DNA of 10,704 nt. It comes from Bacteroidota bacterium. GTDB lineage: Bacteria > Bacteroidota > Ignavibacteria > SZUA-365. The notes under the pieces are model-generated. The model worked only from the letters and a program-made list of their open reading frames with translations, searched no databases and was not told where the DNA came from. This document shows, in pieces, positions 1 to 6,300 of the stretch. Location: the NCBI GenBank assembly GCA_018224415.1, contig JAGTUZ010000146.1, positions 1 to 10,704 on the forward strand, in the 5' to 3' direction. How positions within the stretch are numbered: the stretch's first letter is position 1; each line of letters opens with the position of its first letter. Both the position numbers and the translations under genes were made by a program.

Positions 1-100
1 AAAAACGTACCAGCATAAATGTGTCCGAATTGGCTCGAAATCGGGTATGGACGATAGGCACTTTGTGAATAAGGGTGACGGTGAGTGAACATGATTCACA
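1..100. other. Intergenic tail downstream of the operon; no gene seen
   Basis: These 100 nt lie past the stop of the last lipoprotein. They contain an inverted repeat, tgtgaat (64-70) with attcaca (94-100), and an overlapping alternative, gtgaa/ttcac (85-99). Neither has a T-run on the minus strand at the right distance. A run of five T (minus strand) is at the left edge (1-5) without a strong hairpin before it. The operon may end here or continue beyond the window. Confidence 0.4.
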
Positions 101-733
101 TCAGTAATTCGATTCGTCCCGCCACTGTGTGATCTTCCATGGCGCCGCACCGGATGCCCGTCGCAGGTCGAGACTGACACGTCCGTCGACCCTGATGACG
201 TCGCTCGGGTTGAAGGTCACCGTCAGGTTGAAACTGCGCGTGACGCTCGCCGCGACGGAGTCGCCGGAGAAGCCGACGATGTTATTCCAGACAAGGTTCA
301 GACTGTTCGCGTTCTGGAACAGATGCCAGGTGATGCGCATCTCCTCGTCGCGTCCCCAGTTCTCATCGATCTTGCGGTCATAGTCACGGTAGGTGAAAAT
401 GAAATCCTGCGCCAGCATCCCGCCATAAATGGTGGTGTCCTTGAACGTATAGGCGTAGCGGAAATTGGTGAACAGGCCTTCGACCGTTGTCTGGTCGGTG
501 ATCAGGCTGGCGTTGTCACCGGGATTGTTTTCCAGCGCAGGCGCAAATGGATTGCAGGCGGAGGCGAGAACAAGAACGAGAACGAGTACGGGAGGGAGAA
601 AGGTCAAGTGCGGCGAATTCCGTCGCGAAGGATTCTCGTGCTCGTGCACGTGCACGAAATCATTGTCGGATCGAGGGACCTTGTTGGAATGTTGGGTTTT
701 CCAGGATGCGGATATTTCCTGCTGACCGCTCAA
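101..733 (-). CDS. Predicted lipoprotein of unknown function (downstream member of the pair, TTG start)
   Basis: This 210-residue protein carries a lipobox-like LVLASAC with the lipidated Cys at residue 60, after a hydrophobic VLVLVLVL core encoded by hexanucleotide repeats. The mature part begins CNPFAPALENN and has a domain rich in aromatic and acidic residues (LFTNFRYAYTFKD, FIFTYRDYDRKIDENWG), ending in alternating strands and WKITQWRDE. The layout matches the preceding lipoprotein and again suggests an NTF2-like fold (inference). The start is TTG at 733, overlapping the previous TGA as TTGA, with GGGGAGG 8 nt upstream, which is strong support. It gives an unusually long 59-residue leader containing HVHEHE. 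An internal TTG at 607 would give a compact 17-residue leader but lacks a ribosome site. It is the last gene visible in the operon. I do not know a named family for it. Confidence 0.82.
   Translation of the reverse strand: MSGQQEISASWKTQHSNKVPRSDNDFVHVHEHENPSRRNSPHLTFLPPVLVLVLVLASACNPFAPALENNPGDNASLITDQTTVEGLFTNFRYAYTFKDTTIYGGMLAQDFIFTYRDYDRKIDENWGRDEEMRITWHLFQNANSLNLVWNNIVGFSGDSVAASVTRSFNLTVTFNPSDVIRVDGRVSLDLRRASGAAPWKITQWRDESNY
566..589 (-). repeat. Hexanucleotide array, four units, in the lipoprotein signal peptide
   Basis: On the plus strand the units are gagaac, aagaac, gagaac, gagtac. On the coding strand they give alternating Val and Leu codons (VLVLVLVL), the hydrophobic core of the signal peptide. 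Adding or losing one unit would change the core by two residues without shifting the frame. Confidence 0.8.
635..658 (-). repeat. Hexanucleotide array with an embedded 16-bp palindrome, in the lipoprotein leader
   Basis: The plus-strand units are ctcgtg, ctcgtg, cacgtg, cacgaa, encoding FVHVHEHE on the minus strand. Positions 642-657 (tcgtgcacgtgcacga) are a perfect 16-bp palindrome. The array is also nearly complementary to the array at 574-586 (11 of 13 positions), so the transcript could fold the two together. Whether it is regulatory or a by-product of the repeats is not visible from sequence. Confidence 0.75.
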
Positions 734-1371
734 TTCGCGAACCTCCCCTTCCAGTCGCTCCAGCTGCTCTCCCCGTCGATGGGGATGTCGGTCCAGCGGG
801 TGATGCTCCAGATGGAATTGCGGTCTGTGTGCAGCACGAACTGCAGCGTGCCGCGAACGGTCTCGCTGATAGTGGCCACGCCGTGGCGCAGCACCAGCTC
901 GTAGGCGCCTTCGTATACTGCCGAGTCGGCCGCGATGACGGAGAAACTGCCGGTCAGATTCAGATACGCAGGCGCATCCTTCGGCGCGATGGCCTTGATT
1001 GCGGCGAACCAGGAACGTTCGGATTGCAGTGTCCAGTTGGCGAAGGTGGAAGCGTAACGTCCCGCGGCCAGGGCGGTGGGGAAAAACACATATCGCTGTC
1101 CGGAATTCAGCGTGTCGACGAGACAGCGTATGTAGTTCTCCGTATTTTTCTCGGAGATGGCGTTTTCGAGGTTGGACAGCACGATGTCAGGCGAGGTCGG
1201 CGGTACGAACGTTGCGCTGCCGCCGGACGGGGGCTCCGGGTCGCGGGTCTCGAAGAGGCCGCAGCCGCCGGCAAACAGCAGGCACACAAGAGCGATCGCC
1301 AGCAGCCCGGTCCGCCGCATCGGACCTTGCGTGGCGCATGGAAACAGTCGCACGGGCGCTGGTTGGTTCAT
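730..1371 (-). CDS. Predicted lipoprotein of unknown function (upstream member of a tandem pair)
   Basis: This 213-residue protein has a type II signal peptide: Arg18-Arg19 (MRRTG), a hydrophobic core (LLAIALVCLLF) and a lipobox ending at C37 (LFAGGC). The mature chain starts CGLFETRDPEPP, then has a Pro-rich spacer and a domain of about 160 residues with helices first (NLENAISEKNTENYIRCLVD) and strands later, ending WSITRWTDIP. That order suggests an NTF2/SnoaL-like alpha+beta fold, which is an inference without any catalytic residue I can name. It probably sits on the inner face of the outer membrane or on the cell surface. I chose the ATG at 1371 because GGAGG lies 5 nt upstream and it overlaps the methyltransferase stop as ATGA. 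An internal ATG at 1320 would give a more compact signal peptide (lipobox Cys at residue 20) and has a weaker AAGG. It shares size and ending with its downstream neighbour and overlaps it by 4 nt. Confidence 0.85.
   Translation of the reverse strand: MNQPAPVRLFPCATQGPMRRTGLLAIALVCLLFAGGCGLFETRDPEPPSGGSATFVPPTSPDIVLSNLENAISEKNTENYIRCLVDTLNSGQRYVFFPTALAAGRYASTFANWTLQSERSWFAAIKAIAPKDAPAYLNLTGSFSVIAADSAVYEGAYELVLRHGVATISETVRGTLQFVLHTDRNSIWSITRWTDIPIDGESSWSDWKGRFAN
742..748 (-). promoter_or_regulatory. Shine-Dalgarno supporting the TTG start at 733
   Basis: GGGGAGG on the minus strand, 8 nt before the TTG and within the last codons of the upstream lipoprotein gene. It is the strongest ribosome-site match in the operon and the main reason to accept a non-ATG start and the long leader. 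Confidence 0.7.
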
Positions 1372-2216
1372 GCCCGCCTCCGTGCAAAGAGAATGCAGCG
1401 TGGTGCGTCGGGTGTGAAGGGCGCGCCGTCGTAGTTGCCGCGCGTATCGACGACAGAAAAACCGGTTCTGTGGTACATGGCCACAAGGTCGGTGTGTGTG
1501 TACAGACGGACGGATTCGGTGAACTCCCTTTCCGTGCCGTCACGTTGCACGCGAATGCGCTTTTCCACGCGTCCGTCGCGGATTCTGCGGTCCTGGATGA
1601 TGCGTCCCTGCGGCGTGTCCTGCTCGCTGCGCGGCGTGAGTGTTCGCGGCAGTCCTTCGGCGTTAAGAAAATCGAGCATGTGCCAGCCACCCGGACGCAG
1701 CGCGTCCCGCACCGCAGCGAGCACGGCCTCATTGGCAGCGTCGTCGCGGAAATATCCGAAAGCGGTGAAAAGCTGCAGCACAGCGGCAAAGGTGTTGTGA
1801 AAGGGGAGGCGCCGCATATCCGCGCGCACAAGGAAAAGGCGACTTGCGTCACGCTGCGTCCTGCGTGCGGCGGCGGCGAGCAGCGTGGGCGAGAGATCGG
1901 CGGCCGCGACGCGGTATCCCCGCCGCGCGAGTTCGAATGCATGCCTCCCGGTGCCGCAGGCCAGATCGAGAAGAGGTGCGTTTGTGCCGATGGCGGGGGG
2001 ACGGTCTGCGGTCGCACTCTGGTCTGCTGATGCGTCCTGATCTGCTGATGCGTCCTGATCTGCTGATGCGTCCTGATCTGCTGATGCGTCCTGGGCTGCA
2101 CGCAGGCCGGTTACCTGTTCGAACAGGTCCACCGCCTGCCGCGCTTCTTCGGCGCCGCGGTGGGCGTACAGCTCCATGTAGAGCTCGTCGGCGAACCAGT
2201 GTTTGTACCAAGACAT
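1368..2216 (-). CDS. Class I SAM-dependent methyltransferase with an in-frame repeat insertion
   Basis: This 282-residue protein is a Rossmann-fold SAM methyltransferase (Methyltransf_25/11 type). Motif I is LLDLACGTG at 82-90, the ribose-binding acidic residue is in AADLS (D107), and the adenine-contacting acidic residue is probably D133 (RADM). ALRPGGWHMLDFL fits post-motif III. The N-terminal WYKHWFADELYMELYAHR resembles a leader seen in a group of uncharacterised Bacteroidota methyltransferases. Between the N-terminal helix (LFEQVTGLRA) and motif I lie five 6-residue repeats at 42-71 (QDASAD x4, QSATAD), an acidic, probably disordered linker. The second half (about 200-282) is Arg-rich and beta-like and may set specificity. 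The substrate is unknown; small molecule, lipid and protein remain possible. It starts 22 nt after the recR stop with a weak ribosome site, and its TGA overlaps the next ATG (ATGA). The enzyme class is firm, the role is not. Confidence 0.9.
   Translation of the reverse strand: MSWYKHWFADELYMELYAHRGAEEARQAVDLFEQVTGLRAAQDASADQDASADQDASADQDASADQSATADRPPAIGTNAPLLDLACGTGRHAFELARRGYRVAAADLSPTLLAAAARRTQRDASRLFLVRADMRRLPFHNTFAAVLQLFTAFGYFRDDAANEAVLAAVRDALRPGGWHMLDFLNAEGLPRTLTPRSEQDTPQGRIIQDRRIRDGRVEKRIRVQRDGTEREFTESVRLYTHTDLVAMYHRTGFSVVDTRGNYDGAPFTPDAPRCILFARRRA
1377..1381 (-). promoter_or_regulatory. Shine-Dalgarno deciding the start of the first lipoprotein
   Basis: GGAGG on the minus strand, 5 nt before the ATG at 1371 and inside the 3' end of the methyltransferase gene. 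It favours this start over the internal ATG at 1320, and with the ATGA overlap it points to coupled translation. Confidence 0.7.
2005..2094 (-). repeat. 18-bp tandem repeat, five units, inside the methyltransferase gene
   Basis: The plus-strand unit is tctgctgatgcgtcctga. Three copies (2023-2040, 2041-2058, 2059-2076) are identical and a fourth (2077-2094) differs only at its last base. A degenerate fifth unit (2005-2022, tctgcggtcgcactctgg) lies at the end nearer motif I. The unit is a multiple of three and encodes QDASAD on the minus strand. The identity of three copies suggests recent expansion or homogenisation. There are no spacers, so this is not a CRISPR array. Confidence 0.96.
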
Positions 2217-2238
2217 TGTCGGCCCGTTGCGGGAAGGT

Positions 2239-2835
2239 TCAGAGGGCGATACGGCCTTCGAACGCGCGTGAGATCGTGGCCGCGTCGGTGAATTCGAGAT
2301 CGCTGCCCATGGGAATGCCGCGCGCGATGCGCGTGATGCGCAGCCCCATCGGCTTGAGCAGGCGGGAGAGATACAGCGTGGTGGCCTCGCCCTCGACGTT
2401 GGGGTTCATGGCCAGGATGATCTCCTCCACACCGCCATTGGTGCGGTCGAGCAACTCGCGGATATGCAGGTCGTCGGGACCGATGCCTTCGAGTGGAGAG
2501 AGGCGTCCGCCGAGCACGTGATACAGCCCGCGGTACTCGTTCGAGCGTTCGATGGCAAACACGTCGTTCGACTCTTCCACCACGCAAACCACACTGTGCG
2601 TGCGCTTGTCGCTGCAGCAGATGGCGCAGGGATCGTCTTCGGTGATATTGCAGCACAGCGAACAGGAGCGCACGTTGTCCTTGACGCTCAGCAGCGCGGC
2701 CGCCATCTGCTCGGCCTCTTCCCGGGGACGCCGCAGTACGTGCAAGGCCAGACGCTGCGCCGTCTTCCGGCCGATGCCGGGAAGGCGCGCGAATTCCGCG
2801 ATGAGCGCGTCGAGCGAAGGGGAGGTAGACAGCAT
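2239..2835 (-). CDS. recR: Recombination mediator protein RecR
   Basis: RecR works with RecO (and RecF) in the cytoplasm to load RecA on SSB-coated single-stranded DNA during gap repair. At 198 residues it has the normal family length. The domains appear in order: helix-hairpin-helix with LPGIGRKTAQRLA at 18-30, a C4 zinc finger with C58, C61, C70 and C73 (extra Cys at 62 and 74), a Toprim domain from about residue 82 (VVCVVEESNDVFAIE, then the acidic NPNVEGEATTLYL at 144-156), and the conserved C-terminal stretch RIARGIPMGSDLEFTDAATI. The ATG at 2835 is the only sensible start and places LPGIG where it lies in E. coli RecR. The Shine-Dalgarno is poor, so translation may be helped by ribosomes ending at the ybaB stop 9 nt away. 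No RecF or RecO gene is in view. All key residues are intact, so the protein is presumably functional. Confidence 0.97.
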   Translation of the reverse strand: MLSTSPSLDALIAEFARLPGIGRKTAQRLALHVLRRPREEAEQMAAALLSVKDNVRSCSLCCNITEDDPCAICCSDKRTHSVVCVVEESNDVFAIERSNEYRGLYHVLGGRLSPLEGIGPDDLHIRELLDRTNGGVEEIILAMNPNVEGEATTLYLSRLLKPMGLRITRIARGIPMGSDLEFTDAATISRAFEGRIAL

Positions 2836-2844
2836 GGGCGCGGA

Positions 2845-3183
2845 CTACAGTCCGAGATTCCCGAGATTCAGCCCGGGAATATTCGGAAGCATGCCCGATG
2901 TGGCCTTCCCCATTTCATCCTGGGCCAGCTTTTTCGACTGGTCGATGGCCTTGTTCACGGCGGAGAGAATCAGGTCCTCGAGCAGCTCGACGTCGTCGGG
3001 TGTGACAACGCTCTTCTCGATCTTGATTTTCCGTACTTCCTGCTTGCCGTTCATGGTGACGGACACCATGCCGCCCCCCACTTCCACGGTGGTTTCGATT
3101 TCACGCAGCTTTTCCTGTGCTTCGCTCATGCGGCCTTGCAGTTCCTGCATTTTCGCCATCATATCCTGCAAATTGAGACTCAT
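2845..3183 (-). CDS. ybaB: YbaB/EbfC family nucleoid-associated DNA-binding protein
   Basis: This 112-residue protein belongs to the YbaB/EbfC family of small dimeric proteins that bind DNA with little sequence specificity and are usually encoded beside recR. Visible features are an N-terminal amphipathic helix (NLQDMMAKMQELQGRMSEAQEKL, from residue 4), a central strand pair with the family pattern VEVGGGMVSVTMNGKQEVRKIKI, a helix starting at VELLEDLILSAVNKAI, and a Gly/Leu/Pro-rich tail. The frame continues upstream to 3468 into the end of sprA, but that extension is low-complexity and unlike the family. I chose the ATG at 3183 because it gives family length and has GAGGA 4 nt upstream. An in-frame ATG at 3207 lacks a ribosome site. 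It is first in a five-gene operon and its stop lies 9 nt before recR. The family is well established; its exact role here is inferred. Confidence 0.93.
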   Translation of the reverse strand: MSLNLQDMMAKMQELQGRMSEAQEKLREIETTVEVGGGMVSVTMNGKQEVRKIKIEKSVVTPDDVELLEDLILSAVNKAIDQSKKLAQDEMGKATSGMLPNIPGLNLGNLGL

Positions 3184-3220
3184 GACGTCCTCGTGTTGAT
3201 ATTGCATGTTCGCCAGATCA

Positions 3221-3262
3221 ATAAAATGGGACGCGGCCTCCTGCCATGCAAGTGCCGCGTCC
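3221..3262 (-). terminator. Putative rho-independent terminator of sprA
   Basis: Read on the minus strand, a 9-bp GC-rich arm (GGACGCGGC, 3262-3254) pairs perfectly with GCCGCGTCC (3237-3229). Inside it, CTTGC (3252-3248) can pair with GCAGG (3244-3240), with one G-U pair, closing an ATG triloop. The descending arm is followed by CATTTTATT, a T-rich but imperfect tail. It lies 55 nt past the sprA stop and about 40 nt before the ybaB start. It would therefore end the sprA transcript and imply a separate promoter for the ybaB operon, although readthrough is possible. A weaker 5-bp hairpin (3274-3292) lies between the sprA stop and this element. Confidence 0.65.
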
Positions 3263-3316
3263 GGTAACTTCGATGCGGTCGTCGAGGCCGCAGATTCAGG
3301 AGACCGCGAGGGAGTG

Positions 3317-6300
3317 TCAGGAACCCGCGATCGTGATGCGTATCTCCAGGCCTCCTTCATGGATGGTGCTGCCGGGGATGCGCGAGCCGACGTCGGCGTC
3401 GGGACTCGTGCGCTGGTAGCGGTAGAACAGCGAGGCCTGCACGCGCTGGCTGACGCTGTATTTCGCACGCGGTTCGATGCTGATGCGCGTGATGCCCTCG
3501 CGCGGCTGTCCGCCGCTGCCGAGGTCGGTGATACCGTAAATGCGCGATGAGGTCTTGTTCAGCGTGAAGGCGAGCGTGAACTGAATGTCGTTTTTCAGCG
3601 CGAGGCCGAACAGCGGAAAATCAAATCCGTTTTTCTTGAAATCTGCCTGCACCGAAATCTCGTTGGAATTGTCTTCGACGATGTTGCTCGATGAAGTGTT
3701 GAGGCTGAATGTGCCTTTTTTATCCCAGCGCGTGTTTACGCTCAGGTCGCCGCCCCACACCTGGCGGAAGGCAAGCTGCAAGCCGACCAGCGGCTGGAAG
3801 CTGTAGCCAACCTGCTGCGTCTCGGTGATGCGCTCGCCGGTGTCCTGGCTATTGCGGAAGCCGGTGGAGAAATTCGACGAGTAGCGATGCTCGAGCGAGA
3901 TGCGGTCGGCCAGGTCTTCGAGCAGCGCCCATTTTTCCAGGCCGTCCCAGCGCAATCCCCAGTTCACGCGCGGGAAGAAGCTGCCCAGCACCGAGTTCAG
4001 CCACGGCATGGCTTCGAAGCCGTCTTCGAAAGCTTCGGCCAGTTTTTCCGTCTTCGTGCGCGTGTCGCCGGCGTCGTTGATCATTTCCTGGTAGCGGTCG
4101 TTGACCGATTCCATGTTCGTATTGAAGTAGGAGAAGAACAGGAAGTCGGGGAAGGTCATGAACGAGCGTTCCAGCTTTCCGGTGGTGGTGACGCTGGCGA
4201 TGGTCTGGTTGCCCAGGGCGTCGGTGCGGATCTGGTAGTTCTTGTTCAGCGACCACTTCAGGTCCCAGGCGAGATCGAGACGTGCGCCTTCCCAGAGGGG
4301 ACGGTTGGTCTTGATCGAAAACGTATTGCCCTGCGTGTAGTTGTCGACGTAAGTGCCATCGGGATTCGGCGCGCGCAGGCCGCGGGCGTAGTCCTCGATG
4401 CCAACGAAGGGGAAGCTGCTTTTGAAGGCGATGCGTCCCGAAGACGGATTCGGATCACTGATCAGGCCGAGCTGGTAGAGTCGTGACGGACCCGCATCGG
4501 CGTCGGGCGGATTGCCGAAGGGCACGCCGGACCAGAAGGTCGAGAACCCTGTCTCGCCGCGGACACCGGCCACCTGGCTGCTGGTGTTCTGCGAGTAGGT
4601 GAACGCCACGTTGTCGTACTCGAGGAAGGGCACCTTGATTGCGTAATAGGCCATATCGGAAAGATACTTGCCGACGTCGATCCCGCCACCGGGCTCTTCG
4701 GCGTCGGGCAGGTTCTCCGGCTCTTCGCTTCCGAGGATGAGGGCGATGATCTCCTTGCGCATTCCCTGAACTTCTTCGTTGAGCTTCACGACCTTTTCCA
4801 TGTCTTCCTGGCTCACGGCGTTCTGCTTCATCTCGCGGAACTGGTTCTCCATGTCCATCGCTTCACGGTACTTCTCGTTGAGCTGTTCCATTTTATCGGG
4901 GAAACGCTGCTCGAGCATGCGCATAAGCTCGGTCATCGGCATGCGCTGCATTTCCTCACGCCGCGCCTCGTCGACGCCTTGCTGTATCGGCGGCTTGTCT
5001 TCGGGCGGTTCGCCCTCGGGCGGCGCGGTACCGCTGCGGCGGCCGGGCATGGGCTTGCGCGGCGGGACGGGCACGTCGGCCTTGCGCTCGCCGAACAGCG
5101 GATCGAACAGCGACTTCAGCTTGACGGTCATCTGCGCGCTGGTGCTGGCATTGTAGTTCGCCGTGCGGCCCTGCTCTTCCTGCTGGATGTTCTGCTGCCA
5201 GTTGTAGCTGACCTGGTACGACAGGTTCAGGTCGACATGGCGGTCGAGATCGAAGATCGAGGGAATGCGCGGGCGACTCTGCAACGAGACCTGCTGCTGG
5301 TAGGTGGTCGGAATGCCGAAGTACAGTCCGCCGCTCCGCCCGAAGAAAATGTCGCTGAAGATAGCAGAGCTCTGGCGCTGGGCGATCACCGGGAGATTGT
5401 AAATCGGATCCTTGATCAGGTCGCCGTTTTCGTCGAACACATAATCGGTTTCCAGGCCCAGCAGCGACGAACGCAGGCTGGTGCTGTAGTTTCCGCTCAG
5501 GTTGAGCAGGCTCTCCTCCGACAGCGTGTAGGCGAGACTGGCCGAACGACTGTGCATGAAGGTGCGGGTGTACGGGCGGTAGCGCAGCGGATCGCGCTCG
5601 ACCTCCTCGATGCGGGAACGCTCGAGACCGGCGTCGGTGGAAACGCGCGTGGGCAGGAAGTACCACTTCGCGTCCTTGTAGAAATCGAGCAGGAACACAC
5701 CGTCGAAAACGGTGAACGGCTTGATGTAGGCCTCGCGCCCGAAATCATAGCCGTAGCCGACACGCGCCTGCCACTGCCAGTTGCGACGCGAGCGGAATAT
5801 CGGATCGCGATATCTGGTAACCGAGTAGTTGTAGCTCAACTCGAGACGGTTGAGCACATCCTGCACCAGCCAGCTCTCGCCCGGGGCCTTGAGTCGAATG
5901 GTGGGAATGGCCCAGCTGTCACGGATCGACAGCGTCTGCGTTTCGATGCGCGCGTTGCGCGTGGCTTCGTCGATCTCGCGCTGCGGCTTGCCCTCATCGC
6001 GCATCTTGTCGGCGAGCGCCGCCACGGCGCCTTCGACCTCCACGTCTGGCTGACCAGGGATGAGCAGCGGCTTGCTCAGGTTCTCCGCATGCGAGTAGGT
6101 GACGCGCACCTGCGTGCCTTTCCAGTCCTCGGGGAAGGCCTTGTCGATGTTGAGAGTGGTGGTCATGTTCCAGTTCGTCGTCCACGCGCGTGTGGCACTG
6201 AAGCGTTCGGAGATACCGTGGAAAAACGGATCGGAATGATTGACGTTCGCACTGATGTCGGCGATGTCGGCCAGACGGAAGCTCATCGACGCATTGTAGG

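Noticed and set aside
64..100. Inverted repeat after the last gene as a terminator
   Set aside because: The arms are only 7 bp and AT-rich with a 23-nt loop and no T-run follows on the minus strand; I list it only in the intergenic description.
547..1434. 295-residue plus-strand frame across the lipoprotein genes
   Set aside because: It runs antisense to two signal-peptide-bearing genes with clear starts and overlaps, and its Arg/Gly-rich translation shows no domain.
2005..2094. Possible CRISPR array or regulatory iteron
   Set aside because: The units are directly adjacent without spacers, lie in frame inside a coding region, and no cas or replication gene is nearby.
1187..2101. 304-residue minus-strand frame starting in the 18-bp repeats (RTHQQI units)
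   Set aside because: It is an alternative frame of the methyltransferase gene, which has intact SAM motifs; the repeat-derived peptide is a frame artefact.
3184..3260. Promoter for ybaB
   Set aside because: I looked for sigma-70-like and Bacteroidota-type (TTTG, about 19-21 nt, TAnnTTTG) elements and found none with acceptable spacing; a promoter is implied by the hairpin but I cannot place it.
3184..3468. N-terminal extension of YbaB back to 3468
   Set aside because: The extra 95 residues overlap the sprA 3' end and the terminator hairpin, are Ser/Ala/Arg low complexity, and do not fit the family length of about 100-115 residues.
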